The notes under the pieces were generated by a model. That model worked only from the letters and a program-made list of their open reading frames with translations, ran no database searches and was not told the DNA's origin. The position numbers were made by a program, and so were the translations under genes. This document shows, piece by piece, positions 1-4,466 of a stretch of 5,722 bases of DNA. The number at the start of each line of letters is the position of its first letter. Position 1 is the first letter of the stretch. Location of the stretch: NCBI GenBank assembly GCA_018813375.1, contig JAHJBU010000058.1:1-5722 (forward strand). The letters run 5' to 3'. Origin of the DNA: Patescibacteria group bacterium (GTDB taxonomy: Bacteria > Patescibacteriota > Microgenomatia > UBA1400 > PJMF01).

Positions 1-553
1 ATTTACCGGGCTGAAAACGAGAGGGTACAATAAAATCTCGCGCACCTTCTTTAGTAGACTGAGTCAACATCGGGGTTTCAATATCTACAAACTCGCGTTC
101 ACAAAGAGCTTCGCGTAAAGCTTGAACAAAGTTAGAGCGCAGACGCAGATTTTTCTGCATACGTTCACGGCGCAAATCTAAATAACGATGTTTAAGCCTA
201 GGCTCTTCACCAATGTCTTTACCATCAGTATCTAAAGTAATGGGAAGATCTTTTGCTTTATTTAAAATTTTATAGCTAGCAACTGATATCTCAATGGTTC
301 CGGTGGGCAAATCTGGATTAATGTTTTTGGGGCCACGTTCTTTAACTTGACCAGTAACTTCTACTACTGACTCGACTGTTAATTCCCTCATTTTGCTCAT
401 TTCACCAAAACCAACGCACTGCAACTTACCAGTACGATCACGAAGATCAATAAAAACGACTTTGCTGTGGTCACGCTTAGTGTCTACCCAACCCTTGATA
501 GTCACTGATTGACCAATTGAGGCTGGGGTTTGAAAAATAAGAGTTCTGGTCAT
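1..553 (-). CDS. aspS: Aspartyl-tRNA synthetase, N-terminal part (cut by window edge)
   Basis: Class II aminoacyl-tRNA synthetase that charges tRNA-Asp with aspartate in the cytoplasm; 184 residues are visible. Residues about 17-98 form the OB-fold anticodon-binding domain, recognisable by GWVDTKRDHSKVVFIDLRDR (21-40). The linker reads RYLDLRR (123-129), and the catalytic domain opens with motif 1 around 142-161, ending DIETPML, then STKEGARDFIVPSR (166-179), the AspRS signature. Motifs 2 and 3 lie beyond the edge. The ATG at 553 fits the family's usual N-terminus; there is no Shine-Dalgarno site, but an extended -10 box sits 7 bases upstream. His29 in the RDH motif is where bacterial AspRS specificity differs: His is found in the non-discriminating Pseudomonas enzyme and Leu in the E. 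coli one, so this enzyme may also charge tRNA-Asn. That last point is inference. Confidence 0.95.
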   Translation of the reverse strand, partial: MTRTLIFQTPASIGQSVTIKGWVDTKRDHSKVVFIDLRDRTGKLQCVGFGEMSKMRELTVESVVEVTGQVKERGPKNINPDLPTGTIEISVASYKILNKAKDLPITLDTDGKDIGEEPRLKHRYLDLRRERMQKNLRLRSNFVQALREALCEREFVDIETPMLTQSTKEGARDFIVPSRFQPGK

Positions 554-560
554 AAGGATG

Positions 561-569
561 ATAATAACA
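561..569 (-). promoter_or_regulatory. Extended -10 promoter of aspS, probably leaderless
   Basis: The minus strand reads TGTTATTAT, one mismatch from the extended -10 consensus TGnTATAAT, in the 21-bp gap after the coiled-coil gene. Exactly 7 bases (catcctt) separate it from the aspS ATG, so the predicted transcription start falls on the A of the start codon. No convincing -35 box is seen; TTGCTA at 580-585 is too close (13-bp spacer). Confidence 0.5.
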
Positions 570-574
570 TACTT

Positions 575-925
575 CTAGATAGCAACTAGATGAAGGTGGG
601 TTTCTACAACTTCGAGTCTTTGACCATGATCTTCAATTTCTTTATTTTGACGAATATCAATGCTCGAATTGGCAGCTAGCTCCTCACGAATGAATTTAAG
701 CTCATCCATGAGTTCAACTTTATACTCTAATACTTCTGTCTTGGTGGCCATCTTTTCATCAACTTGTTCGAATCTTTTGTCTACTTGTTCGAATCTTTTA
801 TTCATCATAACAAACCCAGCTCTCATTTCTTTTTGGAAACTGAACAAGGTTTCTGCTATTTGGGTGTTGTATTTAAATAGCTCGTCGCTGACGAATTTTT
901 GAGTTGCTACTGGTGATTTTGGCAT
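575..925 (-). CDS. Small coiled-coil protein, function unknown
   Basis: A 116-residue, highly charged soluble protein without signal peptide or membrane segment. Most of it should be helical and coiled-coil. A tandem heptad KRFEQVD-KRFEQVD (about residues 43-56) leads into DEKMATKTEVLEYKVELMDE, and a further amphipathic stretch runs to the end (IEDHGQRLEVVETHL). Proteins of this build are common in low-GC and Patescibacteria-like genomes, but I know no function. I chose the ATG at 925 because AAAGG (933-937) sits 7 bases upstream. An in-frame ATG at 940 would add MKGNL but has no ribosome site and lies near a plausible transcription start. The stop is TAG, 21 bases before aspS, so the two may be co-transcribed, although aspS also appears to have its own promoter. 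Confidence 0.75.
   Translation of the reverse strand: MPKSPVATQKFVSDELFKYNTQIAETLFSFQKEMRAGFVMMNKRFEQVDKRFEQVDEKMATKTEVLEYKVELMDELKFIREELAANSSIDIRQNKEIEDHGQRLEVVETHLHLVAI
762..799 (-). repeat. 21-bp-period tandem repeat encoding a heptad
   Basis: The 17 bases acttgttcgaatctttt occur at 762-778 and again, identical, at 783-799, giving a 21-base period that encodes KRFEQVD twice. The identity at DNA level, including third codon positions, suggests a recent duplication of one coiled-coil heptad. Confidence 0.85.
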
Positions 926-947
926 GAGATTGCCTTTCATTGTAATG

Positions 948-970
948 AATACTAGTCACCAATACTAGCA
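948..970 (-). promoter_or_regulatory. Possible promoter of the coiled-coil gene, with a direct repeat
   Basis: The minus strand carries TAGTAT at 962-967 preceded by TGC (an extended -10 look-alike) and again at 948-953. Both sit in a direct repeat of CTAGTATT at 961-968 and 947-954, 14 bases apart. The proximal box, with TTACTT upstream at an 18-base spacing, would give a leader of about 20 bases that includes the AAAGG ribosome site. Each box matches the consensus at only 4 of 6 positions. Confidence 0.3.
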
Positions 971-1024
971 ATAAGTAATTAAGAAAAGATTAAGTTTAAA
1001 ATTGAAAAATTAAAACACACTGCT

Positions 1025-1092
1025 CTCACCCGCTTGCATCTCTCTATAGTCAAACAAATATTTAACTACAAAGAGACTGGCAAGCGGATGAA
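1025..1092 (-). other. 30-bp RNA hairpin with a 2-nt bulge (Pb)
   Basis: On the minus strand TTCATCCGCTTGC (1080-1092) pairs with GCAAGCGGGTGAG (1025-1037) for 13 pairs. After the bulge CA (1078-1079), GTCTCTTTGTAGTTAAA (1061-1077) pairs with TTTGACTATAGAGAGAT (1038-1054) for 17 pairs around the loop UAUUUG (1055-1060). All six non-Watson-Crick positions are G-U on this strand and would be A-C on the other. One base separates it from the 3' arm of P1, so the two helices could stack. Confidence 0.8.
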
Positions 1093-1106
1093 GCTTGTTG
1101 CCAGTC

Positions 1107-1146
1107 AAAAAAATCACTCAACGGCTACAGTCCATCGAGTGATTTT
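1107..1146 (-). terminator. Terminator-like hairpin with U-tract
   Basis: On the minus strand AAAATCACTC (1137-1146) pairs perfectly with GAGTGATTTT (1110-1119) around a 17-base loop, followed by a run of Ts that reaches 1107. It lies 11 bases after the stop of the 37-codon frame, where an intrinsic terminator is expected. The large loop lowers stability, and the same U-tract can be sequestered in helix Pa. Confidence 0.5.
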
Positions 1147-1149
1147 CAA

Positions 1150-1177
1150 GGAGGAAGCTAAGATTCTAGCTTCCTCC
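1150..1177. other. 11-bp perfect hairpin
   Basis: GGAGGAAGCTA (1150-1160, plus) is perfectly complementary to TAGCTTCCTCC (1167-1177) around a 6-base loop. With no wobble it carries no strand information. On the minus strand it contains the stop codon of the 37-codon frame and is followed by only TTG, so it is not a terminator. Confidence 0.75.
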
Positions 1178-1271
1178 AGCCTCTCGATTGCCAGAAGCTG
1201 AGTTCTTCTTCTGGCACTTCTTTCACCTTCTCCCCCTTATAAATAGTACAAGTTACTATATTTTTTTTCAT
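1158..1271 (-). CDS. Putative 37-residue small protein embedded in the structured RNA
   Basis: The ATG at 1271 is preceded by a textbook ribosome site, AAGGAG, with a 6-base spacing. The frame gives 37 residues beginning MKKNIVTCTIYKGEKVKEV, then PEEELSFWQSRGWRKLES, and a TAG stop. The composition looks protein-like: a short beta-rich start (TCTIYKGEKVKEV), then an acidic helix and a W-x4-GW ending. No signal peptide or membrane segment is visible. I do not recognise a family. Against it, the second half overlaps two perfect hairpins (1150-1177 and 1189-1216) and codons 4-10 overlap a 6-bp one, so RNA structure alone might explain the sequence. It may be a translated peptide regulated by the leader structures, or a chance frame in a non-coding RNA. 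Confidence 0.5.
   Translation of the reverse strand: MKKNIVTCTIYKGEKVKEVPEEELSFWQSRGWRKLES
1189..1216. other. 9-bp perfect hairpin
   Basis: TGCCAGAAG (1189-1197) is perfectly complementary to CTTCTGGCA (1208-1216) around a 10-base loop. It lies inside the 37-codon frame on the minus strand, covering its PEEELSFWQ part. Confidence 0.65.
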
Positions 1272-1284
1272 TTTTTACTCCTTA

Positions 1285-1302
1285 TTTTTTTTGCAAAAAA
1301 AA
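1285..1302. repeat. Perfect 18-base palindrome T8-GC-A8
   Basis: Eight Ts, GC, eight As, immediately downstream (minus strand) of the 9-bp hairpin at 1302-1337. Its T8 half is that hairpin's U-tract, so the A8 half could pair with and hide it. It ends six bases before the AAGGAG of the 37-codon frame. Confidence 0.8.
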
Positions 1303-1337
1303 CAGCTCTCTTTTATGTCTGTAGGCTAGAGAGCCGT
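1294..1337 (-). terminator. Intrinsic terminator or attenuator upstream of the 37-codon frame
   Basis: On the minus strand ACGGCTCTC (1329-1337) pairs with GAGAGCTGT (1302-1310), 9 pairs with one G-U, around an 18-base loop, followed by eight Ts (1295-1302). It lies about 190 bases downstream of the predicted transcript start and just before the ribosome site at 1278-1283. It could end a short RNA of roughly 230 bases or attenuate expression of the frame behind it. Confidence 0.5.
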
Positions 1338-1352
1338 CCGCTCAGATCCAAA

Positions 1353-1405
1353 TGTCTGAGTGGATGTAAAAAGACGCGACATATCTTCTTACAACCACCC
1401 AGACA
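1353..1405 (-). other. 21-bp RNA hairpin (Pc)
   Basis: TGTCTGGGTGG (1395-1405, minus) pairs with CCACTCAGACA (1353-1363). After one T-T mismatch, TGTAAGAAGA (1384-1393) pairs with TCTTTTTACA (1365-1374), around a 9-base loop containing GTCGCG. Both wobbles are G-U on the minus strand and would be A-C on the plus strand. Confidence 0.75.
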
Positions 1406-1481
1406 AATAATCTTGAATTTAAATGATTAAAATAAAATAATTTTTCGACTGGTATATTAATGTGCAGTGTGTTTTGAGTTT

Positions 1482-1515
1482 ATTTTGGTTAAAAACGCTT
1501 TGTTTTTTCCAAAAC
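1482..1515 (-). other. 5'-proximal RNA hairpin
   Basis: GTTTTGG (1509-1515, minus) pairs with CCAAAAT (1482-1488) with one G-U. Further in, AAAAAC (1502-1507) pairs with GTTTTT (1491-1496) around the loop AAAGC. It begins about 11 bases after the predicted transcript start, outside P1. Confidence 0.5.
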
Positions 1516-1532
1516 TAACTATAAAAAAAATT

Positions 1533-1541
1533 ATTATACCA
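1533..1541 (-). promoter_or_regulatory. Extended -10 promoter of the structured RNA
   Basis: The minus strand reads TGGTATAAT, a perfect TGnTATAAT extended -10 element, placing the transcript start near 1525-1527. The -35 region is poor; TTAGGT at 1557-1562, with an 18-base spacer, overlaps the antitoxin's stop codon. It implies that the structured RNA is transcribed independently of the toxin-antitoxin operon. Confidence 0.6.
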
Positions 1542-1558
1542 TTTTTTCTTATTTTGAC

Positions 1559-2122
1559 CTAAAATGTTCTGTTTATAACAAAATCAAGTGCAATTTTCTT
1601 CAAATAACGATCTAGCTTTTTTTTATCCAAGCCACTTAAATACCACTCATCGGTCTGAAAACGTCTTTTTCCTCGAGATTGTAAGTAAAGCATATCTACC
1701 ACTGCCTTTTCCGGCTCAGCCTGGTAAATCCCCTCTTTTAACTCAAAACCCCACCAAAGATCAGCTGACAACTGTGAGTACTCACATTCCATCTTACCTA
1801 ACTTAATTTTTTTACTATGCTTTTGACTTACTAAAGTCGTAACAAAAGGAGGTTGATTAATAACCCCTGCCTGATAAAGACTGCTTTCTAAACTCAGATA
1901 ACTGCTATACAACTCCTGAGCAATCTTGATTAAATTAAACTCCCGATCACCTCGTACATAAACATCCTTGCTCAATCTAATAAGCAGATTATCTGCAATC
2001 ATTCTCTCAATTGTCTTAGATGTAGTAATACCGCTTTGTCCAGTTAACTTTTCAAAATCAACCAATCTATAATAAGTTTTAGGAAAATTTTCTAGAAGCC
2101 TCATCAGCTCAATCTTTTTCAT
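1559..2122 (-). CDS. AbiEi-like antitoxin / transcriptional repressor of a type IV toxin-antitoxin system
   Basis: A 187-residue antitoxin candidate. Residues about 16-57 form a winged helix-turn-helix (YYRLVDFEKLTGQSGI, then TIERMIADNLLIRLSKDVYV). The rest matches the AbiEi C-terminal domain: YLSLESSLYQAGVI (75-88), the strand PFVTTLVSQ, and the hallmark AEPEKAVVDMLYL (135-147). In the studied AbiE system AbiEi neutralises AbiEii without stable binding and represses its own promoter. I chose the ATG at 2122: GGAGGAG (2130-2136) lies 7 bases upstream and the protein then starts MKKIELMRLL, directly before the DNA-binding domain. A start at 2182 would add 20 residues inside the toxin gene without support. 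It overlaps the toxin by 14 bases, implying one mRNA and likely translational coupling. Being second in the operon reverses the usual antitoxin-first order. Confidence 0.85.
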   Translation of the reverse strand: MKKIELMRLLENFPKTYYRLVDFEKLTGQSGITTSKTIERMIADNLLIRLSKDVYVRGDREFNLIKIAQELYSSYLSLESSLYQAGVINQPPFVTTLVSQKHSKKIKLGKMECEYSQLSADLWWGFELKEGIYQAEPEKAVVDMLYLQSRGKRRFQTDEWYLSGLDKKKLDRYLKKIALDFVINRTF

Positions 2123-2786
2123 ACTCAAACTCCTCCAGAATAAATCTTTTATGAGTAGGTAGTAAAAATCTAACTCGATCATACATCAGCTTCTTATCTT
2201 TTATTTTTGGCGCCTTCCAAGACTTATTTAATAACTGTGATAAATACCATAAATCAAAATAATCCCTGGGTTTACTACGATTTTTAATTGCATCTAGTTT
2301 ATCGCTATAAATTTTTTCCAAAGTAAAACATAAAAACAAAGGTTTTAACTCGCTGACCTCTGTTTGTAGAATTTTAGGTACAAAGTCTTGATTTTTGACT
2401 AATAGTCTGATTCGTTTAGAAACCTCTAGCTTAATTCCAGCTCTAACCCCATGCTGCTGCACAATAATTTTAGCAAATAAAGTTTTTTTCATTTCAAAAG
2501 TTTCAATCAATGAAAACTCCGGATAACGACTAACAATCTGCTCTACTTGTTGTTTAAAATCTTTAAAACTGACTGGCTTTATTAAAGAAAAATCCAAATC
2601 TTCTGAAAAACGAAAAGAGCCATAAGCTAAGCGCAGACATGTCCCACCTTTAAAAACCAAATCTTTACTAATTTTACTTTCGCTTAACTCTTTAAGAAAT
2701 ATTAATTGATAATACTCCAATAAGACAACTGGCTTGCTAATTGCTAATTTATTAGCTAAAAGTTGTAATTGAGATAGTGTCATCAT
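2109..2786 (-). CDS. AbiEii-like nucleotidyltransferase toxin
   Basis: A 225-residue protein of the AbiEii/AbiGii (DUF1814) family, a DNA polymerase beta-type nucleotidyltransferase fold. Characterised relatives modify tRNA or use nucleotides to stop growth, often aborting phage infection. Visible motifs: FKGGT (45-49) and RFSEDLDFS (59-67) with metal-binding Asp63 and Asp65; IKLEV (118-122), where Glu121 takes the third acidic position; and KLDAIKNRSKPRDYFDLWYL (163-182), the family's K-x6-R-x3-RD-x2-DL motif. Catalytic residues are intact, so the toxin should be active. No Shine-Dalgarno site precedes the tandem ATGATG at 2781-2786, but a strong promoter ends just before it, suggesting a leaderless mRNA. 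The stop is TGA, inside the start region of the antitoxin gene. Confidence 0.88.
   Translation of the reverse strand: MMTLSQLQLLANKLAISKPVVLLEYYQLIFLKELSESKISKDLVFKGGTCLRLAYGSFRFSEDLDFSLIKPVSFKDFKQQVEQIVSRYPEFSLIETFEMKKTLFAKIIVQQHGVRAGIKLEVSKRIRLLVKNQDFVPKILQTEVSELKPLFLCFTLEKIYSDKLDAIKNRSKPRDYFDLWYLSQLLNKSWKAPKIKDKKLMYDRVRFLLPTHKRFILEEFEYEKD
2130..2136 (-). promoter_or_regulatory. Ribosome binding site that decides the antitoxin start
   Basis: GGAGGAG, a 7-base Shine-Dalgarno match 7 bases before the ATG at 2122, lies within the toxin codons for Leu-Glu-Glu near its C-terminus. The toxin's own start has no such site, so the antitoxin could be translated more strongly from the shared mRNA. 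Confidence 0.85.
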
Positions 2787-2824
2787 AATATAACTATTAT
2801 TATATAATGCTTACATTATGTCAA
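2785..2824 (-). promoter_or_regulatory. Toxin-antitoxin promoter with two inverted repeats (candidate operator)
   Basis: A perfect -35 box TTGACA (2819-2824) is followed after 17 bases by AATAAT (2796-2801); TATAAT (2799-2804) overlaps at a poorer 14-base spacing. The start is predicted near 2789, at most a few bases before the ATG. The -35 box doubles as the last two recJ codons (Leu-Thr). One inverted repeat, ATAATG-TAAG-CATTAT (2804-2819), fills the -35 to -10 spacer. A second, ATAATA-N7-TATTAT (2785-2803), covers the -10 box and start codon. AbiEi of the Streptococcus system represses by binding inverted repeats in its promoter, so these are plausible operators; strong AT bias makes short palindromes less surprising. 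Confidence 0.6.
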
Positions 2825-4459
2825 TAGGATATCCTTAACCCTAACCTGCACGCTTTTCTTTCCATTCCACTCATTAATCTCTAAAACACCAGCTACATCA
2901 ATTTTTTCACCAATAACAATTTTTTCTGACAAACTTCCTCTGCGCCAAAAAAGAAAATTAATCGGCGTCACTCCATCAGTTCCCTTACCAACTACTTTCA
3001 AGTGTTGTTTATCAGCACCCATGGTAAAAACCTGCAAAACCTCGACATTTTTAAAACCTAAAATTGGCTCTCTATTTCCCTGACCAAAAGGCGCAAACTC
3101 CGCCACCATATTAATTGTTTTTTCATTAATCAACTCAAAAGGAATAACCGCCTCAACATTAATGCTAGGTTTAAGCAATTTTTTATCAATTTTTTCTTTA
3201 GCCAATTTCTGCAAACGAGCTATAACATTTTCCAATTTATTTGCTTCCATCCCAAACCCCGCTGCCATGGGATGTCCACCTACATCCAAAAGATCATCCC
3301 TCACCTCTCTAATTAACTCCACAATATTGACCCCAGGCACACTTCTAGCAGAAGCCTTAGCAATCTTATCACCAACACTAATGGCGATAACGGGTTTATA
3401 AAACCGCTCCATCAGTCTGCCAGCAATCAACCCTACCACCCCCTCATGATATTTTTCTGAATGAACAATAATAATGTGCTCTTGCTTCCAATTATCAGAC
3501 TGAGCCAAAGCATGACCGTACATTTCATAAGTCATGTCTTGGCGCTGTACATTTATTTCACTCAAAGTTTTAGCTAGCTGTTCTGCTCGAGCTTTATTTG
3601 TTGTTAATAATAAACGCAAAGCATCTAAACTATGGTCAAGTCTTCCAACGGCATTAATCCGAGGTGCAATACCAAAACCCACAGATTGAGAATTAATTGT
3701 CTTTTGATCTTGATTATCTTGAATTAGTAAAGCCTTTAGCCCAATTCGCTCTGATTTCCTTAAAGCCTCTAGACCATACTTAGCAAAACTCCTATTGGCT
3801 CCTTGCAGTGGCACTTGATCCGCGATTGTAGCAATAGCGGCTAAATCTAGCTGCCAATATTTATCAACTTTCTTTTTTGCTACTTTCATCATTTCTCTAG
3901 CCAATATCCAAGCAACCGTAGCACCACATAATTTAGTGGAGTGCACTACTGCTGTTGCGATAGGCAATTTACCCTCAGGCTGATGATGATCCGTAATAAT
4001 TAAATCAATCCCAGCATCGATAACTCTTTGAGCTGGCTCATGGGCCACAATCCCATTATCAACTGTAATAATTAAATCTGGTTTGTTCTTTGCTAATAAA
4101 TCATCTAGCGCTTTATTTGATAATCCATAGCCATGTTTTTCACGCAAAGGAATAAAAGGCATTACTTCACAGCCCAAATCATTCAAAGCTTGCCATAAAA
4201 TAGCAGTTGCACAAACTCCATCAGCATCATAATCACCAAAAATTACAACTTTGTCTTTATTTTTTATTGCTTGAAAAATTCTTTTAACAGCTTGTTTAAG
4301 CTGACTTTTATCAATTCCAACATTTTTAATTACAATATCCTGTGGTTTTTTTGGAGAAAAAAATAATTTATTTCCAATTAAATCACGATTTTTAATTAAA
4401 ATTTCTTTTAATTCTTTTAGATTGCGGGGTATAGTAGACTCAAGGATATTCCAATGCAT
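2816..4459 (-). CDS. recJ: Single-stranded-DNA-specific exonuclease RecJ
   Basis: DHH-family 5'-3' exonuclease acting on single-stranded DNA in recombination, mismatch and base-excision repair. The 547 residues are close to the usual 560-580. Motifs in order: VVIFGDYDADGVCAT (71-85) with Asp76, Asp78 and Asp80; ITVDNGI (131-137); TDHH (156-159); ATIADQVPL (210-218); GFGIAPRINAVGRLD (261-275); YHEGVVGLIAGRL (337-349); SARSVPGVNI (370-379); and DVGGHPMAAGF (392-402) of the DHHA1 domain. A C-terminal OB-like domain follows (APFGQGNREP at 456-465). All metal ligands are present. The segment after the DHH motif is shorter than usual. I chose the ATG at 4459 (MHWNILES); an upstream in-frame ATG at 4540 would add 27 hydrophobic residues and run into cca. 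There is no Shine-Dalgarno site; TATACT lies 7 bases upstream. Confidence 0.95.
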   Translation of the reverse strand: MHWNILESTIPRNLKELKEILIKNRDLIGNKLFFSPKKPQDIVIKNVGIDKSQLKQAVKRIFQAIKNKDKVVIFGDYDADGVCATAILWQALNDLGCEVMPFIPLREKHGYGLSNKALDDLLAKNKPDLIITVDNGIVAHEPAQRVIDAGIDLIITDHHQPEGKLPIATAVVHSTKLCGATVAWILAREMMKVAKKKVDKYWQLDLAAIATIADQVPLQGANRSFAKYGLEALRKSERIGLKALLIQDNQDQKTINSQSVGFGIAPRINAVGRLDHSLDALRLLLTTNKARAEQLAKTLSEINVQRQDMTYEMYGHALAQSDNWKQEHIIIVHSEKYHEGVVGLIAGRLMERFYKPVIAISVGDKIAKASARSVPGVNIVELIREVRDDLLDVGGHPMAAGFGMEANKLENVIARLQKLAKEKIDKKLLKPSINVEAVIPFELINEKTINMVAEFAPFGQGNREPILGFKNVEVLQVFTMGADKQHLKVVGKGTDGVTPINFLFWRRGSLSEKIVIGEKIDVAGVLEINEWNGKKSVQVRVKDILLT

Positions 4460-4466
4460 AGTTACT

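Larger units (their letters stand above)
1101..1452 (-). other. Long-range RNA helix (Pa) nested inside P1
   Basis: CCAGTCGAAAAA (1441-1452, minus) pairs with TTTTTTGACTGG (1101-1112, minus) for 12 pairs with one G-U, nested inside P1. Its 3' arm takes up the U-tract of the hairpin at 1107-1146. It also competes with a local 9-bp hairpin in which GACTGGCAA (1098-1106) pairs with TTGCCAGTC (1075-1083). That local hairpin would also disrupt the 30-bp hairpin, so the long-range fold should win energetically. Confidence 0.5.
1012..1475. repeat. 12-bp perfect inverted repeat bracketing the hairpin cluster
   Basis: AAAACACACTGC at 1012-1023 is the exact reverse complement of GCAGTGTGTTTT at 1464-1475. 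The two copies enclose nearly all hairpins of the gap. As RNA they form the closing helix P1; as DNA they resemble terminal inverted repeats. I found no matching target-site duplication in the flanks, which favours the RNA reading. Confidence 0.7.
1012..1526 (-). ncRNA. Long structured RNA of unknown family
   Basis: The region between the coiled-coil gene and the toxin-antitoxin pair folds, as minus-strand RNA, into a three-way junction. P1 is 12 perfect pairs (1464-1475 with 1012-1023). A second long-range helix, Pa, is 12 pairs with one G-U (1441-1452 with 1101-1112). The third arm is a near-continuous 30-bp hairpin (1025-1092). Inside Pa are a 21-bp hairpin (1353-1405) and smaller hairpins. 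Across five helices, 11 positions are G-U on the minus strand and would be A-C mismatches on the plus strand, which identifies the transcribed strand. An extended -10 box (1533-1541) places the 5' end near 1526. P1 is followed by a U-rich run (1005-1011), so the 3' end may be about 1000-1012. I see no tmRNA, RNase P, SRP, T-box or self-splicing intron signatures. It could also be a long mRNA leader or, on the terminal inverted repeat alone, a small mobile element. Confidence 0.65.

Noticed and set aside
660..902. Open frames on the opposite strand of the real genes (660-902 plus, 1588-1806 plus, 3162-3401 plus, 4949-5158 minus).
   Set aside because: Antisense shadows of the coiled-coil, antitoxin, recJ and cca genes, with unlikely compositions and no start signals.
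1338..1363. Alternative helix between CCACTCAGA (1355-1363) and TCTGAGCGG (1338-1346) on the minus strand.
   Set aside because: Only six contiguous pairs plus an A-C mismatch on the minus strand, far weaker than the 21-bp hairpin that uses the same arm. It is the one pairing whose wobble would favour the plus strand.
1395..1401. GGGTGG on the minus strand, reminiscent of the T-box core.
   Set aside because: The following ACCGCG and the other T-box elements are missing, and the bases are used in a long local hairpin.
1188..1430. Open frame on the plus strand through the hairpin region.
   Set aside because: Low-complexity translation opposite the structured RNA, with no ribosome site.
1012..1526. 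tmRNA, RNase P RNA, SRP RNA or retron RNA.
   Set aside because: No tRNA-like ends or ALAA-type tag frame, no GAGGAAAGTCC or ACAGAA conserved boxes, no SRP Alu/S-domain loop motifs, and no reverse transcriptase gene nearby.
2123..2182. A 20-residue N-terminal extension of the antitoxin from the ATG at 2182.
   Set aside because: It lies within the toxin gene, has no ribosome site, and the internal ATG at 2122 has a strong one directly before the DNA-binding domain.
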